DNA of 64,000 bases from an uncultured Bacteroidota bacterium (lineage in GTDB: Bacteria > Bacteroidota > Bacteroidia > Chitinophagales > Chitinophagaceae). The DNA is taken from contig CAISPO010000044.1 in the NCBI GenBank assembly GCA_903887415.1, forward strand, positions 62,001 to 126,000, read 5' to 3'. Positions 34,397 to 43,168 of this stretch are shown one piece after another. Under the pieces are notes generated by a model that was given only the letters and a program-made list of their open reading frames with translations, made no database searches and was not told the origin of the DNA. Position 1 is the first letter of the stretch, and every line of letters begins with the position of its first letter. The position numbers and the translations under genes are program-made.

Positions 34397-34864
34397 CTAA
34401 GCAAAGTCCATCTGGCTCTCTATATAGCTGCGTATCTTGCGTATGTAATCGTAGTAACCCATCTGCATCCGCACGAAAAACAAGAGGAGTATCCCAACAC
34501 CCAATCCCAGCAGGGCATAAGATATTTTTAGTTCTCCGCCCACCAGCATTAGTATCACTGATGCTGCTATCAGGAACGAACTGAAAATAATGATGAGCAG
34601 GGGTCCGCCAAGGTCCAGCTTGCGCATTTTAGAGGTCACTACCACGTTCATCTTGTTTCCTTCTTCCTTCATTTCCACCTTCGTTATTGGAAGAGTTTTT
34701 ATGCCCTCTGCCTGTTCTGCATGCGGTATTATCCGGAGTGATTGCTCTTTCTCAACCACCTCAAAATCCATGTTGTGTATTTTTACATGATGCCCTATCA
34801 GGCGGGTTTTGAGGGCTTCCCTGGGCGTCGTTGACCGGTACTTCTGCGTTCTCGTGAATATCAT
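34397..34864 (-). CDS. Membrane protein, unknown, not phage-like
   Basis: 155 aa. A soluble N-terminal part (about 1-85) of beta type (VVEKEQSLRIIPHAEQAEGI, KVEMKEEGNKMNVVVTSKMR) is followed by two close membrane helices (PLLIIIFSSFLIAASVILML and ISYALLGLGVGILLLFFVRM) and a basic C-terminal tail. It looks like a host envelope protein. It lies between the capsid-protease gene and a DEAD-box helicase, interrupting the particle cluster. Confidence 0.6.
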   Translation of the reverse strand: MIFTRTQKYRSTTPREALKTRLIGHHVKIHNMDFEVVEKEQSLRIIPHAEQAEGIKTLPITKVEMKEEGNKMNVVVTSKMRKLDLGGPLLIIIFSSFLIAASVILMLVGGELKISYALLGLGVGILLLFFVRMQMGYYDYIRKIRSYIESQMDFA

Positions 34865-35048
34865 AAGATTCGTTTTTTAGGGTGTGCAATAGCATTTCTT
34901 ATATAGACGTTCGCATGGGTCAAAAGGTTAGGGTCTTAATATTACTTTAACAATAAACATGCCAGTTTTCGCCTTTCACGGCGATATACACCCCCGGATA
35001 AACTTTATTGCCCACACCTTCCGTATCTTTAGTGAAAATATAGACACT

Positions 35049-36254
35049 TTGTACTTCGACGAATTTGGTTTTGACGATGACCTCATGGATGGTATCGATG
35101 CCATGGGTTATCAAACTGCTACTCCCGTGCAGGAACAGGTAATACCGCACATTATAGCCGGCAGGGATATCATCGCCGCCGCACAGACAGGCACTGGCAA
35201 AACCGCTGCATTCTTGCTACCGGTTATTCACAAGCTTATCACTGAGCACCACGAAGGCCATAAGATCAATGCAATGATCATTGTTCCCACCCGTGAGCTT
35301 GCAGTGCAGATCACACAGGCGCTCGAGGGGATATCCTATTATACTTCCATTAGCTTCATTTCGGTTTATGGTGGCACAGGTGGTGCGCTTTTTGCCGCCG
35401 AGAAAAAGGCGCTTACCTCGGGTGTGGATATTGTTATCTGCACACCGGGCCGCATGATCTCGCATCTCAATATGGGCTACGTCCCGCTTGATGGCCTCCG
35501 CTATCTCATACTGGATGAAGCCGACCGTATGCTCGATATGGGCTTCTACGACGATATCATCAAGATCATATCATACATGCCTGCAGAGCGGCAGAACCTT
35601 TTATTCTCGGCCACTATGCCGCCGGGTATTCGCAAGCTCGCCAACACCATCTTAAAAAAACCGGTAGAGATCAATATCGCTATCTCCAAGCCTCCCGAGC
35701 AGATAAAGCAGGAGGCATTCCTGGTGTATGATGCACAAAAGATACCGTTGGTGAAACACGTCCTGCAGCAATCCCAGTTCGACAGTGTGCTGGTTTTTTG
35801 CTCCAGCAAACTGAGTGTTAAAAAACTAACTGAGGAGCTGAAGCGCGCAAAGTTTTCCGTTGACCAGATCCAGTCCGATCTCGACCAGGAAAAACGCGAA
35901 CAGGTTTTGCTCGATTTCAGGAGCAAAAGGCTAAAAGTGCTGGTAGCCACAGATATACTCAGCCGCGGCATAGATATAGAAGACATAGACCTTGTCATCA
36001 ATTTCGATGTGCCGCATGACGGCGAAGATTACATCCACCGTATTGGCCGCACTGCACGCGCATCCACAAAGGGCGCCGCCTATACATTTATCACAGAGAA
36101 AGAGCAATACAAATTTGATAAGATCGAAAAGCTTCTGGGCCATCCTGTTACTAAAGCCGTTGTCCCCGCAGAATTCGGCCCAACACCAACACCCGGTGCA
36201 GGCGCCTCTTTCCAAAAACCAAAAAAGAAAAAACACCGCAACCTTAAAAGGTAA
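35049..36254 (+). CDS. DEAD-box ATP-dependent RNA helicase
   Basis: About 401 aa from a TTG at 35049, which gives the family-like start LYFDEFGFDDDLMDGIDAMG; a frame from 34959 adds 30 residues of unlikely sequence. Motifs: Q motif ATPVQEQVIP, I AAQTGTGKTAAFL, Ia PTRELAVQ, Ib TPGRMISH, II DEADRM, III SAT, IV VLVFCSS, V ATDILSRGIDIEDID, VI HRIGRTARA. A short basic tail (KPKKKKHRNLKR) may aid RNA binding. It unwinds RNA in ribosome assembly or cold adaptation. A host-type gene sitting between phage head modules. A TATCTTTA -7-like site lies about 15-20 bp before the TTG. Confidence 0.93.
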   Translation: MYFDEFGFDDDLMDGIDAMGYQTATPVQEQVIPHIIAGRDIIAAAQTGTGKTAAFLLPVIHKLITEHHEGHKINAMIIVPTRELAVQITQALEGISYYTSISFISVYGGTGGALFAAEKKALTSGVDIVICTPGRMISHLNMGYVPLDGLRYLILDEADRMLDMGFYDDIIKIISYMPAERQNLLFSATMPPGIRKLANTILKKPVEINIAISKPPEQIKQEAFLVYDAQKIPLVKHVLQQSQFDSVLVFCSSKLSVKKLTEELKRAKFSVDQIQSDLDQEKREQVLLDFRSKRLKVLVATDILSRGIDIEDIDLVINFDVPHDGEDYIHRIGRTARASTKGAAYTFITEKEQYKFDKIEKLLGHPVTKAVVPAEFGPTPTPGAGASFQKPKKKKHRNLKR

Positions 36255-36821
36255 TACCGGCATGTAGAGACGTTACAATGTAACGTCTGAATACCTCACG
36301 TAGAGACGCAAGATTTTGCGTCTCTGCACACGCAGGACAATCGCGTGGAGCCCGCATCACGAAGAGATGCTCCACTGCAACGTCTCAATAAATGAAGGGC
36401 GATCTCACGTAGAGACGCAATGCATTGCCTCTCTGCACGCATATTGGCATCCCACTCTCGATAAACAGGTTGCGCTACATGAGTTTTAGCGGTCTTTAAA
36501 ACAAACTAAGAGAATTGCGAGCTTTGCGTCTTTGCGCGAAACCTTTACACTTTGCATGAAAAAACTTCACCACTGCTTCACGATCCCATTAAAAATAATC
36601 CTCACAAATTTTAAATTCATAATTCGTCCGGCTTGAAGATCACTTACTTTCCACAACTCAAAAGCGGCAATATCTATCCCACACATTTTCACGCACATCG
36701 TTGACCTTGTCCACACGAAAAAGTTTTATGATGTGCTGTTTTTCGACACATTACGTTACGCTGCTCGACTGTCATGTAATTCAAAATTGCCGGTCTCAAA
36801 AATCCGGTTCAACTTTGGGCC
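36255..36821. repeat. Spacer with four GTAGAGACG-type palindromic repeats and one family C copy
   Basis: 567 bp without a gene. At 36262-36440 are four hairpin repeats of the kind CGTAGAGACGCAA..TTGCGTCTCTGC (36262-36290, 36299-36327, 36360-36388, 36409-36437), with different middles. At 36486-36548 is a family C copy (GCGGTCTTTAAAACAAACTA ... GCGAGCTTTGCGTCTTTGCG). The rest is AT-rich filler. Confidence 0.65.
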
Positions 36822-37283
36822 ATGAAAGAAGGATTATCGTATGATGAGCGGAGGGAATGGGCCAGGTCACTTTACATAAAAGAGGACATAAGCATTCGCG
36901 ATATTGCCCTCAAGGTTAGTGCAGATGAGGTTATCGTACGCTCATGGATACAAGAGGGTAGGTGGTCGGAGATCAAACGCTCTTTACTCACTTCCAAAGC
37001 AATGCAGCTCGATTATTTTTACAGAGCTTTGGAATCGATCACCAGCCGCACTGTTGCGGGCCAAGCTTTCGACAATTTAAAAGATGTGGATCTGATAGTC
37101 AAGTACACCACCGCGATAAAAAATCTGGAATCAGAAACCGGTATAGCTTCCATCGTCCAGGTAGCCGAAGTTTTTACCACGTGGCTCCTCCGCCGCGACC
37201 CGGAGCTGTCCCGGAAAATAACACCACAGTTCGATGCCTTTATACGTGAGCAGGATGTCACTCAGCCAAAAGAGATTATATAG
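36822..37283 (+). CDS. Terminase small subunit-like protein (DUF1804-type)
   Basis: 153 aa. The N-terminal helix-turn-helix reads SYDERREWARSLYIKEDISI, RDIALKVSADEVIVRSWIQE, GRWSEIKRSLL, the pattern of small terminases of Mu-like phages that bind packaging DNA. The remainder is helical (DLIVKYTTAIKNLESETGIA). It is the first plus-strand particle gene. In an ordinary phage the large terminase would follow at once; here about 490 bp of repeats and a duplicated gene start intervene. Confidence 0.75.
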   Translation: MKEGLSYDERREWARSLYIKEDISIRDIALKVSADEVIVRSWIQEGRWSEIKRSLLTSKAMQLDYFYRALESITSRTVAGQAFDNLKDVDLIVKYTTAIKNLESETGIASIVQVAEVFTTWLLRRDPELSRKITPQFDAFIREQDVTQPKEII

Positions 37284-37321
37284 TATCTCGTTTCAATCAG
37301 TTTTGCTTACGCACACTAAAT

Positions 37322-37428
37322 GCACAGCCACAAAGTGGCGCAATATATCAGCGAGGGCGAAGCCCCTCGATAGCAAATGGCAATGAGAGCAAGCCCTGCA
37401 AGGGCGCAATACACTAATAGTGTAAAGC
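37322..37428. repeat. Dispersed repeat family E
   Basis: CACAAAGTGGCGCAATATAT, then CAGCGAGGGCGAAGCCCCTC and AAGCCCTGCAAGGGCGCAAT: a chain of short GC-rich palindromes. A second copy is at 45857-45956 (CGCGAAGCGGCGAAGTATAT ... GGGGTGAAGCCC ... TAGGGGCGTAATA). Confidence 0.6.
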
Positions 37429-37458
37429 TCCGCTAATACCACCCAAATCCCCAAAACT

Positions 37459-37638
37459 ATGACAGACAAACAATGGATAACCCGCTGGCACGATCACGCC
37501 AAAAACATCCTCCCACCAATGTCCCCAATCATGGGCGAATCAAAAGAAGAAATGCCATCGCTCTATGAAAAAAATAAGGACAAACCACCACTCAAATTTC
37601 CGCGGCCAAAGAATGCAAGGCATTGGGACGAAAAATAG
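37459..37638 (+). pseudogene. Duplicated 5' end of the large terminase gene
   Basis: Starts ATGACAGACAAACAATGGAT, the same 42-bp opening as the real terminase at 37780, and encodes MTDKQWITRWHDHAK (real gene MTDKQWITRWGGHAK). It then runs into unrelated sequence and stops after 59 codons. It is a partial duplication, or a small gene that captured the terminase start. Confidence 0.65.
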
Positions 37639-37664
37639 ATACCTCCAAACTAGTTCCATTCGCC

Positions 37665-37725
37665 CTTTGCGGCCTTAAAAACCAAATGGGGAACCGCGAA
37701 CTTGGCGTCTTTGCGAGAGAATTTT
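37665..37725. repeat. Dispersed repeat family C, between the duplicated terminase starts
   Basis: GCGGCCTTAAAAACCAAATG ... GCGAACTTGGCGTCTTTGCG, then AGAGAATTTTTTCGC. Same family as copies at 29466, 29617, 31436, 36486, 40019, 40690 and 44571. It lies between the two terminase start copies and may have driven that duplication. Confidence 0.6.
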
Positions 37726-37767
37726 TTCGCAAGCCCCCGCGGGCGAACCCCTGCGCGGGAGTTAAAA

Positions 37768-39294
37768 ATGAACCAAACTATGACAGACAAACAATGGATT
37801 ACCCGCTGGGGCGGCCATGCCAAAATGATCATGGCCACCACGGACATAAAGGCAAACGAATCGAAAGAGGAAGGCAGTAAACGAAAAGCGGAACTGGAAA
37901 CAGAACCCGAAAAATGGTTCAATTATTATTTCCCGGCCTATGCCTACGCTGCCCCTGCTGCCTTTCACAAGGAAGCCACAAAGCGCATCCTCGAAAATTC
38001 TGAATGGTACGAAGTTCGGCTATGGAGCCGCGAGCTCGCTAAAAGCACCCGTACTATGATGGAAGTATTTTACCTCACGCTGGTAGGCCATAAAACAATT
38101 GATGGTGAACGGGCGCCAAAACGCTATGTGCTCCTCATCAGCAACAGTCTTGACAATGCCTGCCGCCTGCTCATGCCTTACAAAGCAAATCTCGAATACA
38201 ACAAGCGCATCATCCAGGACTACGGAAAACAGCAAAGCCCCGGCAAGTGGCAGGAAAGCGAATTCATCATGGAAAACGGTGTTGCGTTTCGTGCTCTGGG
38301 TGCCGGCCAGAGCCCTCGCGGGGCGCGAAACGGTGAAGCCCGTCCCGACATACTATTGTTTGATGATGTGGACACGGATGCCGATTGTCTCAACCCGGAG
38401 ATCGTTGCCAAAAAATGGCGGTGGATCGAAGAGGCCGCCATCGGCACCCGTTCCATATCGTCGCCTACTACCATTATTTTTTGCGGCAATCGCATTGCTG
38501 CTGATTGCTGCGTAGAGCGCGCCATAAAGCTCGCAGACTACAGCGAGGTCATCAATATCCGCGATCCCGCAGGTAATTCTTCATGGCCCGAAAAAAACAG
38601 TGAAAAAGATATTGAGCGTGTACTTGCGCAGAAAAGTTATGCAGCCCAGCAAAAAGAATACTTCAATAATCCCATTACAGAAGGGTCGGTGTTTAAAGAA
38701 ATGGCATACAAGCCCGCACGGCAGCTACGTGAATATGATCTCCTCGTATGCTACACCGACCCTTCCTATAAAGACACCAACGATTACAAAGCCACGGTGC
38801 TCGCAGGCAAATGGCAGAATGAGTTTCACATCATCAAATGTTTTCTCGAGCAGGCCACTACCGCAAAAATGATTGACTGGCACTATCACATCATGGATCT
38901 GGTTGGTATAGAGTGCTGTTATTACCTCATGGAAGAAAACTTCATGCAGGATGTGATCGTGAAAGAAGTAAGCGATGCAGGCCAGCGCACAGGCCGCAGC
39001 ATACCCATTCGCGGCGATACCCGCCGCAAGCCGGATAAATTCATGCGCATCGAAAGCCTCCTCGAGCCACTGCACCGCAATGGCCAGCTATATCTTAACA
39101 CCGAAGAGCGCGATAACCCACACATGAAGCGCCTCGCAGAGCAGTTCATCGCCTTCGCCCCTGGCTCCCGCGCCCACGATGATGGCCCGGATGCGGTAGA
39201 AGGCGCAATCTGGCAGATAAACGAAATACTCAATAGAAAGGGCGGCAAGGGTATCAATGTTGCAAAAAAACAAGTCAGCAAAGGCCGCTGGTAA
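37768..39294 (+). CDS. Terminase large subunit
   Basis: 508 aa from the ATG at 37768 (MNQTMTDKQW); an in-frame ATG at 37780 is equally possible. The ATPase part has a Walker A-like WSRELAKSTRTMMEV (residues about 95-110) and Walker B PDILLFDDVDTD. The nuclease part has the first Asp in VCYTDPSYKDTNDYKATVLA and the last acidic block in HDDGPDAVEGAIW. It packages DNA into heads through the portal. The protein looks complete and uninterrupted, so packaging ability has been kept. The upstream 490 bp are repeats plus a duplicated gene start. Confidence 0.88.
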   Translation: MNQTMTDKQWITRWGGHAKMIMATTDIKANESKEEGSKRKAELETEPEKWFNYYFPAYAYAAPAAFHKEATKRILENSEWYEVRLWSRELAKSTRTMMEVFYLTLVGHKTIDGERAPKRYVLLISNSLDNACRLLMPYKANLEYNKRIIQDYGKQQSPGKWQESEFIMENGVAFRALGAGQSPRGARNGEARPDILLFDDVDTDADCLNPEIVAKKWRWIEEAAIGTRSISSPTTIIFCGNRIAADCCVERAIKLADYSEVINIRDPAGNSSWPEKNSEKDIERVLAQKSYAAQQKEYFNNPITEGSVFKEMAYKPARQLREYDLLVCYTDPSYKDTNDYKATVLAGKWQNEFHIIKCFLEQATTAKMIDWHYHIMDLVGIECCYYLMEENFMQDVIVKEVSDAGQRTGRSIPIRGDTRRKPDKFMRIESLLEPLHRNGQLYLNTEERDNPHMKRLAEQFIAFAPGSRAHDDGPDAVEGAIWQINEILNRKGGKGINVAKKQVSKGRW

Positions 39295-39320
39295 ACAGTA
39301 GTGCGCGGGTTTTACGTAAC

Positions 39321-39388
39321 TCATTCTACTTCACTCTCTCCTTCGGAGAGGGCCGGGCCTGCCTGCCGGTAGGCAGGGAGAGGTCTCT
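39321..39388. repeat. Dispersed GC-rich repeat family B with inserted palindrome
   Basis: TCACTCTCTCCTTCGGAGAG, then GGCCGGGCCTGCCTGCCGGT and AGGCAGGGAGAGGTCT. The core is a family B hairpin, interrupted by a CCTGCCGGTAGG palindrome like that at 29500. Confidence 0.6.
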
Positions 39389-39467
39389 CGCGCTTGCAAA
39401 TCACAACACACACAATTACCAAACAAAAAATCAATAAATTTACACGGTCATATAAACACCATGCAAA

Positions 39468-40001
39468 ATGAAAAAACACATCTTCATCCTTTTCCTCCTT
39501 GCCTTCGCCCTCACCTCCCATGCCCAGGACGATAAAACAGATAGAAAACAGGAGCTAAGGGACAACGCCGCAGAAAAGAAAACTGCTTCAAAACTAAAAG
39601 TGGACTACAACCTTTTTCGCAGGCAAATGCTCGCCCTGCCGGAATATGGCGATGAGCGCAAGAAGATCCCCGCTCTGCAGAAGGCAAGCAAAATGGCAGT
39701 AAAGATCGTTGCCTATGTGGACTCTATAGATGATGCGGGCGACGATGTAAAAACCCTCATGGGCTACATCATCGAGAATGTCGGTGACAACTCCACCAAC
39801 ATATACGAGATCACCTACGACCGCGCAACAAAAAAAATAACCACGGTAAAGCCCACCGGCGAAACCTCCGACATCGAACAGGATGACGCCGATACAAAAA
39901 AAACATCGCCAAAGAAAACCACCGCCAAAAAAACAAAAGGCGATGATGACGATGATGACGAAGACCAGCCCGCAAAGAAAAAATCCAAAGACGAAGAATA
40001 A
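39468..40001 (+). CDS. Secreted hypothetical protein with Lys/Asp-rich tail
   Basis: 177 aa. Signal peptide MKKHIFILFLLAFALTSHAQ. The folded part (about 30-125) has VDYNLFRRQMLALPEYGDER and VKTLMGYIIENVGDNSTNIY. The tail (about 130-177) is made of K-T repeats and DDDDDDE, strongly low-complexity. It is not phage-like and resembles small exported Bacteroidota proteins of unknown function. It lies between the large terminase and the DUF1320 gene, so it is either host DNA caught in the cluster or a cargo gene. Confidence 0.65.
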   Translation: MKKHIFILFLLAFALTSHAQDDKTDRKQELRDNAAEKKTASKLKVDYNLFRRQMLALPEYGDERKKIPALQKASKMAVKIVAYVDSIDDAGDDVKTLMGYIIENVGDNSTNIYEITYDRATKKITTVKPTGETSDIEQDDADTKKTSPKKTTAKKTKGDDDDDDEDQPAKKKSKDEE

Positions 40002-40100
40002 TACTGTACAAGCATTACATCAGAGCAGGCTTTGCGCACTTTGCGTAACCTTTGCGTGAAATTTCTAGTACCAGTCTTAACCTAAATCAATATTACATAA

Positions 40101-40147
40101 CACGACTCAACCTCACCCGCTCCTTCGGAGAGGGCCGGGGTGAGGTT
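40101..40147. repeat. Dispersed repeat family B upstream of the DUF1320 gene
   Basis: CGACTCAACCTCACCCGCTC, then CTTCGGAGAGGGCCGGGGTG and AGGTT, 13 bp before the DUF1320 start. A shortened family C copy (GCTTTGCGCACTTTGCG) lies just before it at 40019-40063. Confidence 0.6.
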
Positions 40148-40159
40148 AACCTTTTAACC

Positions 40160-40594
40160 ATGCCTATCATCACCTCCTCCGATCTCGCTACAAACATATA
40201 CCCTGAGATCATCACTGAGATCACCCGTACAGACACCACCATTACCGACCGCGCCATCAACGCCGCCATACAGGAAGCCAAAATGTACCTTGCCCGCTTC
40301 GACCTCGTTCAGCTGTTTGGCACAGACAGCACGGCCCCGACAGTAACAGATGAATACCTTAAGTCTCTCGTCAAAGATTTGGCCTGCTGGCACTTGCTGC
40401 GCCTCTCTAATGTTGGTATAGACTATACGGCCTATCGAACTGCTTACCAGGATGCCATCGGTGCCCTCAAAAATATCATGGCCGGCCAGGCGCAGCCCGA
40501 AGGATGGCCCTACCTCGACACCTCCTCCGAAGAAACACCCCCCGGCGATTCCATCTCCTGGTGCAGCAACCCAAAACGAAATAATTATTATTGA
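40160..40594 (+). CDS. DUF1320 protein (Mu gp36-like head-tail protein)
   Basis: 144 aa from the ATG at 40160; the frame is open upstream through repeat sequence, so the longer start is unlikely. The helical core MPIITSSDLATNIYPEIITE, INAAIQEAKMYLARFDLVQL, YLKSLVKDLACWHLLRLSNV, TAYQDAIGALKNIMAGQAQP is the Mu gp36/DUF1320 pattern, a head-completion connector. In Mu it lies beside the capsid and gp37. Here it is on the plus strand between terminase and portal. Confidence 0.75.
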   Translation: MPIITSSDLATNIYPEIITEITRTDTTITDRAINAAIQEAKMYLARFDLVQLFGTDSTAPTVTDEYLKSLVKDLACWHLLRLSNVGIDYTAYRTAYQDAIGALKNIMAGQAQPEGWPYLDTSSEETPPGDSISWCSNPKRNNYY

Positions 40595-40689
40595 TAACGT
40601 TTCGATGCAAATAAGCGATAGTAGTGACATCACTACCGCTTTTCATGGCTCACCGCATTACGTTTCTAAGGGAAACATAAAACACTCGC

Positions 40690-40765
40690 GCTTGGCGGTC
40701 TTAGAAACTAAATGAGGGAGTTGCGTGCTTTGCTCCTTTGCGGGAGAAAACCTTTGCGTGAAACC
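40690..40765. repeat. Dispersed repeat family C
   Basis: TTGGCGGTCTTAGAAACTAA, then ATGAGGGAGTTGCGTGCTTT and GCTCCTTTGCGGGAGA, between the DUF1320 gene and the membrane-protein pair. Confidence 0.65.
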
Positions 40766-40766
40766 C

Positions 40767-41237
40767 TTATACCAACTCTCGCTCCACATACTCCGTATAG
40801 AAAATTGCCCTCACTGGAACTTTACTCCTATTATACGCGTTTTTCGGGTTCTTGAATTTCCTGCGCTGTGGTGCGGGATCTACAAATACTTTGTCATTAT
40901 ACTTGATATAAATAAAGACAAGTATGCAAAGGCCAGTATAAATAAGCACTGCAGTGTACTTGGTCACCTTCTTTGCATCCTTCGATAAAGTCTTTCTTGT
41001 GGGCGTCACTTTTACGATCAGGAAGGTCATCAGAGCAGTTGTAAACAGGATGTACGGGAAGGTAAATAATCTATGAACGATCGATGTGGGCATCCAGCCT
41101 TCCAGCAATACCCCAAGCCCGTATATCATCACTAAGTTCAGCAATGTTATATAGGCTACTGCAATAACGACCGAAAACACCTTAAACCGGGTGATATTAT
41201 AAACAAGCCGGTAAACCGCAACTATTAAACTTCTCAT
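40767..41237 (-). CDS. Four-TM membrane protein, tandem paralogue 1
   Basis: 156 aa. Four hydrophobic segments (KVFSVVIAVAYITLLNLVMI, FPYILFTTALMTFLIV, YTAVLIYTGLCILVFIYI and the short region between), and a basic C-terminal tail (PQRRKFKNPKNAYNRSK). It is clearly paralogous to the next gene upstream on the same strand: both share VYxxxxxxTxxKxxSxxxAxAYIT, IYGLG and EGWxPTS. They lie 79 bp apart and are opposite to the flanking portal and DUF1320 genes. Function unknown, not phage-like. Confidence 0.65.
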   Translation of the reverse strand: MRSLIVAVYRLVYNITRFKVFSVVIAVAYITLLNLVMIYGLGVLLEGWMPTSIVHRLFTFPYILFTTALMTFLIVKVTPTRKTLSKDAKKVTKYTAVLIYTGLCILVFIYIKYNDKVFVDPAPQRRKFKNPKNAYNRSKVPVRAIFYTEYVERELV

Positions 41238-41316
41238 TTCAGGGCGTTTGTAATAGAATTATAAAGATAAGGCGTTTAATGTTTCTCAATATTTTCAGGG
41301 TTAGAGGACGTTAGGT

Positions 41317-41679
41317 TTATTCAGCTATGTACAGGTAAAAATATTTTATATAAACAAACAGTATTAACGCTGCAAGGCTGTAAACGATCAGCGGCACATA
41401 CATCACGCTGGCCTCTTCGCGGTTTGAAAGATTTTGAAGCGGCAGCATAATAACAAAGTTCAAAACAAACATGGCCACTATCACCACTATGATATATGGA
41501 AATGCAAACGCCATATGTACGTAGGATGTAGGGAGCCATCCTTCTGCCAATATCCCTAAACCATATATAAGCAGCAGGTTTATGGCAGTTATATAGGCCA
41601 GTGCTGTAAATAAAGAGATTATCTTATTCTGCGTGAACCCGAATATGATTTTATATACATCTGCAATTAACCGTCTCAT
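41317..41679 (-). CDS. Four-TM membrane protein, tandem paralogue 2
   Basis: 120 aa, same family as its downstream neighbour: MRRLIADVYKIIFGFTQNKI, FTALAYITAINLLLIYGLGI, AEGWLPTSYVHMAFAFPYII, then MYVPLIVYSLAALILFVYIK. It lacks the basic tail of the other copy. The pair arose by tandem duplication. It separates the portal gene from DUF1320, a position with no counterpart in Mu-like phages. Function unknown. Confidence 0.65.
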   Translation of the reverse strand: MRRLIADVYKIIFGFTQNKIISLFTALAYITAINLLLIYGLGILAEGWLPTSYVHMAFAFPYIIVVIVAMFVLNFVIMLPLQNLSNREEASVMYVPLIVYSLAALILFVYIKYFYLYIAE

Positions 41680-41762
41680 TAATAACTGGTTGTTTTTTTT
41701 ACTAACCGCAAGATAGAAATTTTTACACGATCATAGTGCTACACAACCGCAAAAACAATTTT

Positions 41763-42884
41763 ATGGTAAAAACCCGCAAAACAAAACATGAACACGAGCC
41801 GATTATTCTTAACGAGCTTACCATACGCTCCGTTGACCGTAGCCGCAAAGATATTTTAACATGGCGTGGCGCACTTATCAGTGCCGAATCTGTTTATTAC
41901 CCCAACCGATCCCGCCTATACGATCTGTATGAAGATATCATCCTCGATGGCCACCTTTCCGGAGTCATTGCCAAGCGTATTGATGCGGTTCTCAATAAAG
42001 AGATCTGTTTCAATATCAATGGCAACAAAGACGCTTCCCTGGATGAGCTGATACGTTCCACAGCCTTCCGCAGCATCACGCGCACCATTATGGAGACACG
42101 ATTGTGGGGCATATCCGCCATTGAGTTCATTCCTGGGCGCGAACTTGCCTTCGATCTCATTCCCCGCAAGCACATCAAGCCAGAGCTTGGAATTATCGCC
42201 TTTGAGCAGACCGGTACAGACGGCATTCCATACGCTTCACTCGAAAACATATGGGTGATGGGCGATACTAAAGACCTTGGCATCCTCCTAAAATGTGCGC
42301 CCTACTGTCTCTACAAGCGCGGCGGCCTTTCCGACTGGGCACAGTATATCGAACTCTTCGGCCAGCCAGTGCGCGTTATAAAGTACGACTCTTACGATGA
42401 GCAGACAAAACTGGAATTGAAAAAGATACTCGATGAAAGCGGCAGCTCACTCTCTATGATGATTCCCCGCCAGGCCGACTTTGAAATAAAAGATGGCAAG
42501 CAAACCAATTGCGATGGCAATCTGCAATTATCATTCATAAAGGCCCTCAATGATGAGCTGTCAATTACCATGCTCGGCAATACCGAAACCACAACCAGCA
42601 GCTACAGCACAGGCTATGCCCAGAGCAAAGTGCACCTCGACCAGCAATACGAGATCACCCGCAGCGACCTCATCTACACCACTGCCATGCTCAATAGCCC
42701 GCATTTTATATCCATACTCCGCGGCTACGGCTACCCAGTCTCCACAGGCCGCTTCACCTTCACCAAAGACATGGACATCGACTACCTCAAAACAAGAATC
42801 GCCATCGACAAAGAAATCGCCCAGCAAGTTCCCCTTGCTGCTGACTATTGGTACAACACTTACGGCATTCCAAACGTTAAATAG
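41763..42884 (+). CDS. Portal protein (DUF935, Mu gp29-like)
   Basis: 373 aa from the ATG at 41763 (MVKTRKTKHEHE). The DUF935 portal pattern is present: SRLYDLYEDIILDGHLSGVI and AKRIDAVLNKEI, then SITRTIMETRLWGISAIEFI, FDLIPRKHIKPELG, LDESGSSLSMMIPRQADFEI, SYSTGYAQSKVHLDQQYEIT and YPVSTGRFTFTKDMDIDYLK. It forms the dodecameric DNA channel at the head vertex. Mu portals are about 500 aa, so this is shorter by the C-terminal part. The Mu gpF-like head gene that usually follows is missing. Confidence 0.8.
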   Translation: MVKTRKTKHEHEPIILNELTIRSVDRSRKDILTWRGALISAESVYYPNRSRLYDLYEDIILDGHLSGVIAKRIDAVLNKEICFNINGNKDASLDELIRSTAFRSITRTIMETRLWGISAIEFIPGRELAFDLIPRKHIKPELGIIAFEQTGTDGIPYASLENIWVMGDTKDLGILLKCAPYCLYKRGGLSDWAQYIELFGQPVRVIKYDSYDEQTKLELKKILDESGSSLSMMIPRQADFEIKDGKQTNCDGNLQLSFIKALNDELSITMLGNTETTTSSYSTGYAQSKVHLDQQYEITRSDLIYTTAMLNSPHFISILRGYGYPVSTGRFTFTKDMDIDYLKTRIAIDKEIAQQVPLAADYWYNTYGIPNVK

Positions 42885-42948
42885 CATGGATATAAACGCA
42901 AATAATCTTATCGCATTTTCTTTGAGAGAGAGAGAATGAAGGGCACGT

Positions 42949-43029
42949 AACACCTCCCCTCCTGTTTTTAGGAGGGGCGCGCTGAAAAGCATAGCGAAGC
43001 AGTGCTTTTCGGCTGGGGTGGTTAGCTCG
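42949..43029. repeat. Dispersed repeat family A (CTCCCCTCC hairpin type), copy 1
   Basis: CACCTCCCCTCCTGTTTTTA, GGAGGGG, then a variable stem, then CTGGGGTGGTTAGCTCG. The ends match copies at 43829, 45159 and 61781; the middle stem differs in each. A further family B-like copy follows at 43033-43110. Confidence 0.65.
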
Positions 43030-43168
43030 CGGATACGTAGCTCATTCCACCTCATCCGCTCCAAGCCTGTCCTGAGCGCAGTCAAATAGGAGGGTGCAAG
43101 GAAAGGTCTCAGCCAACCATTTCCCAACACAAGCCTGTCTTTATATATCTTTACGCACACATTACCAT

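Noticed and set aside
36262-36437. Possible CRISPR array from regularly spaced GTAGAGACG repeats
   Set aside because: Only four copies, unequal spacing, arms differ between copies and the units are themselves palindromic with no spacer-like unique segments; no cas genes.
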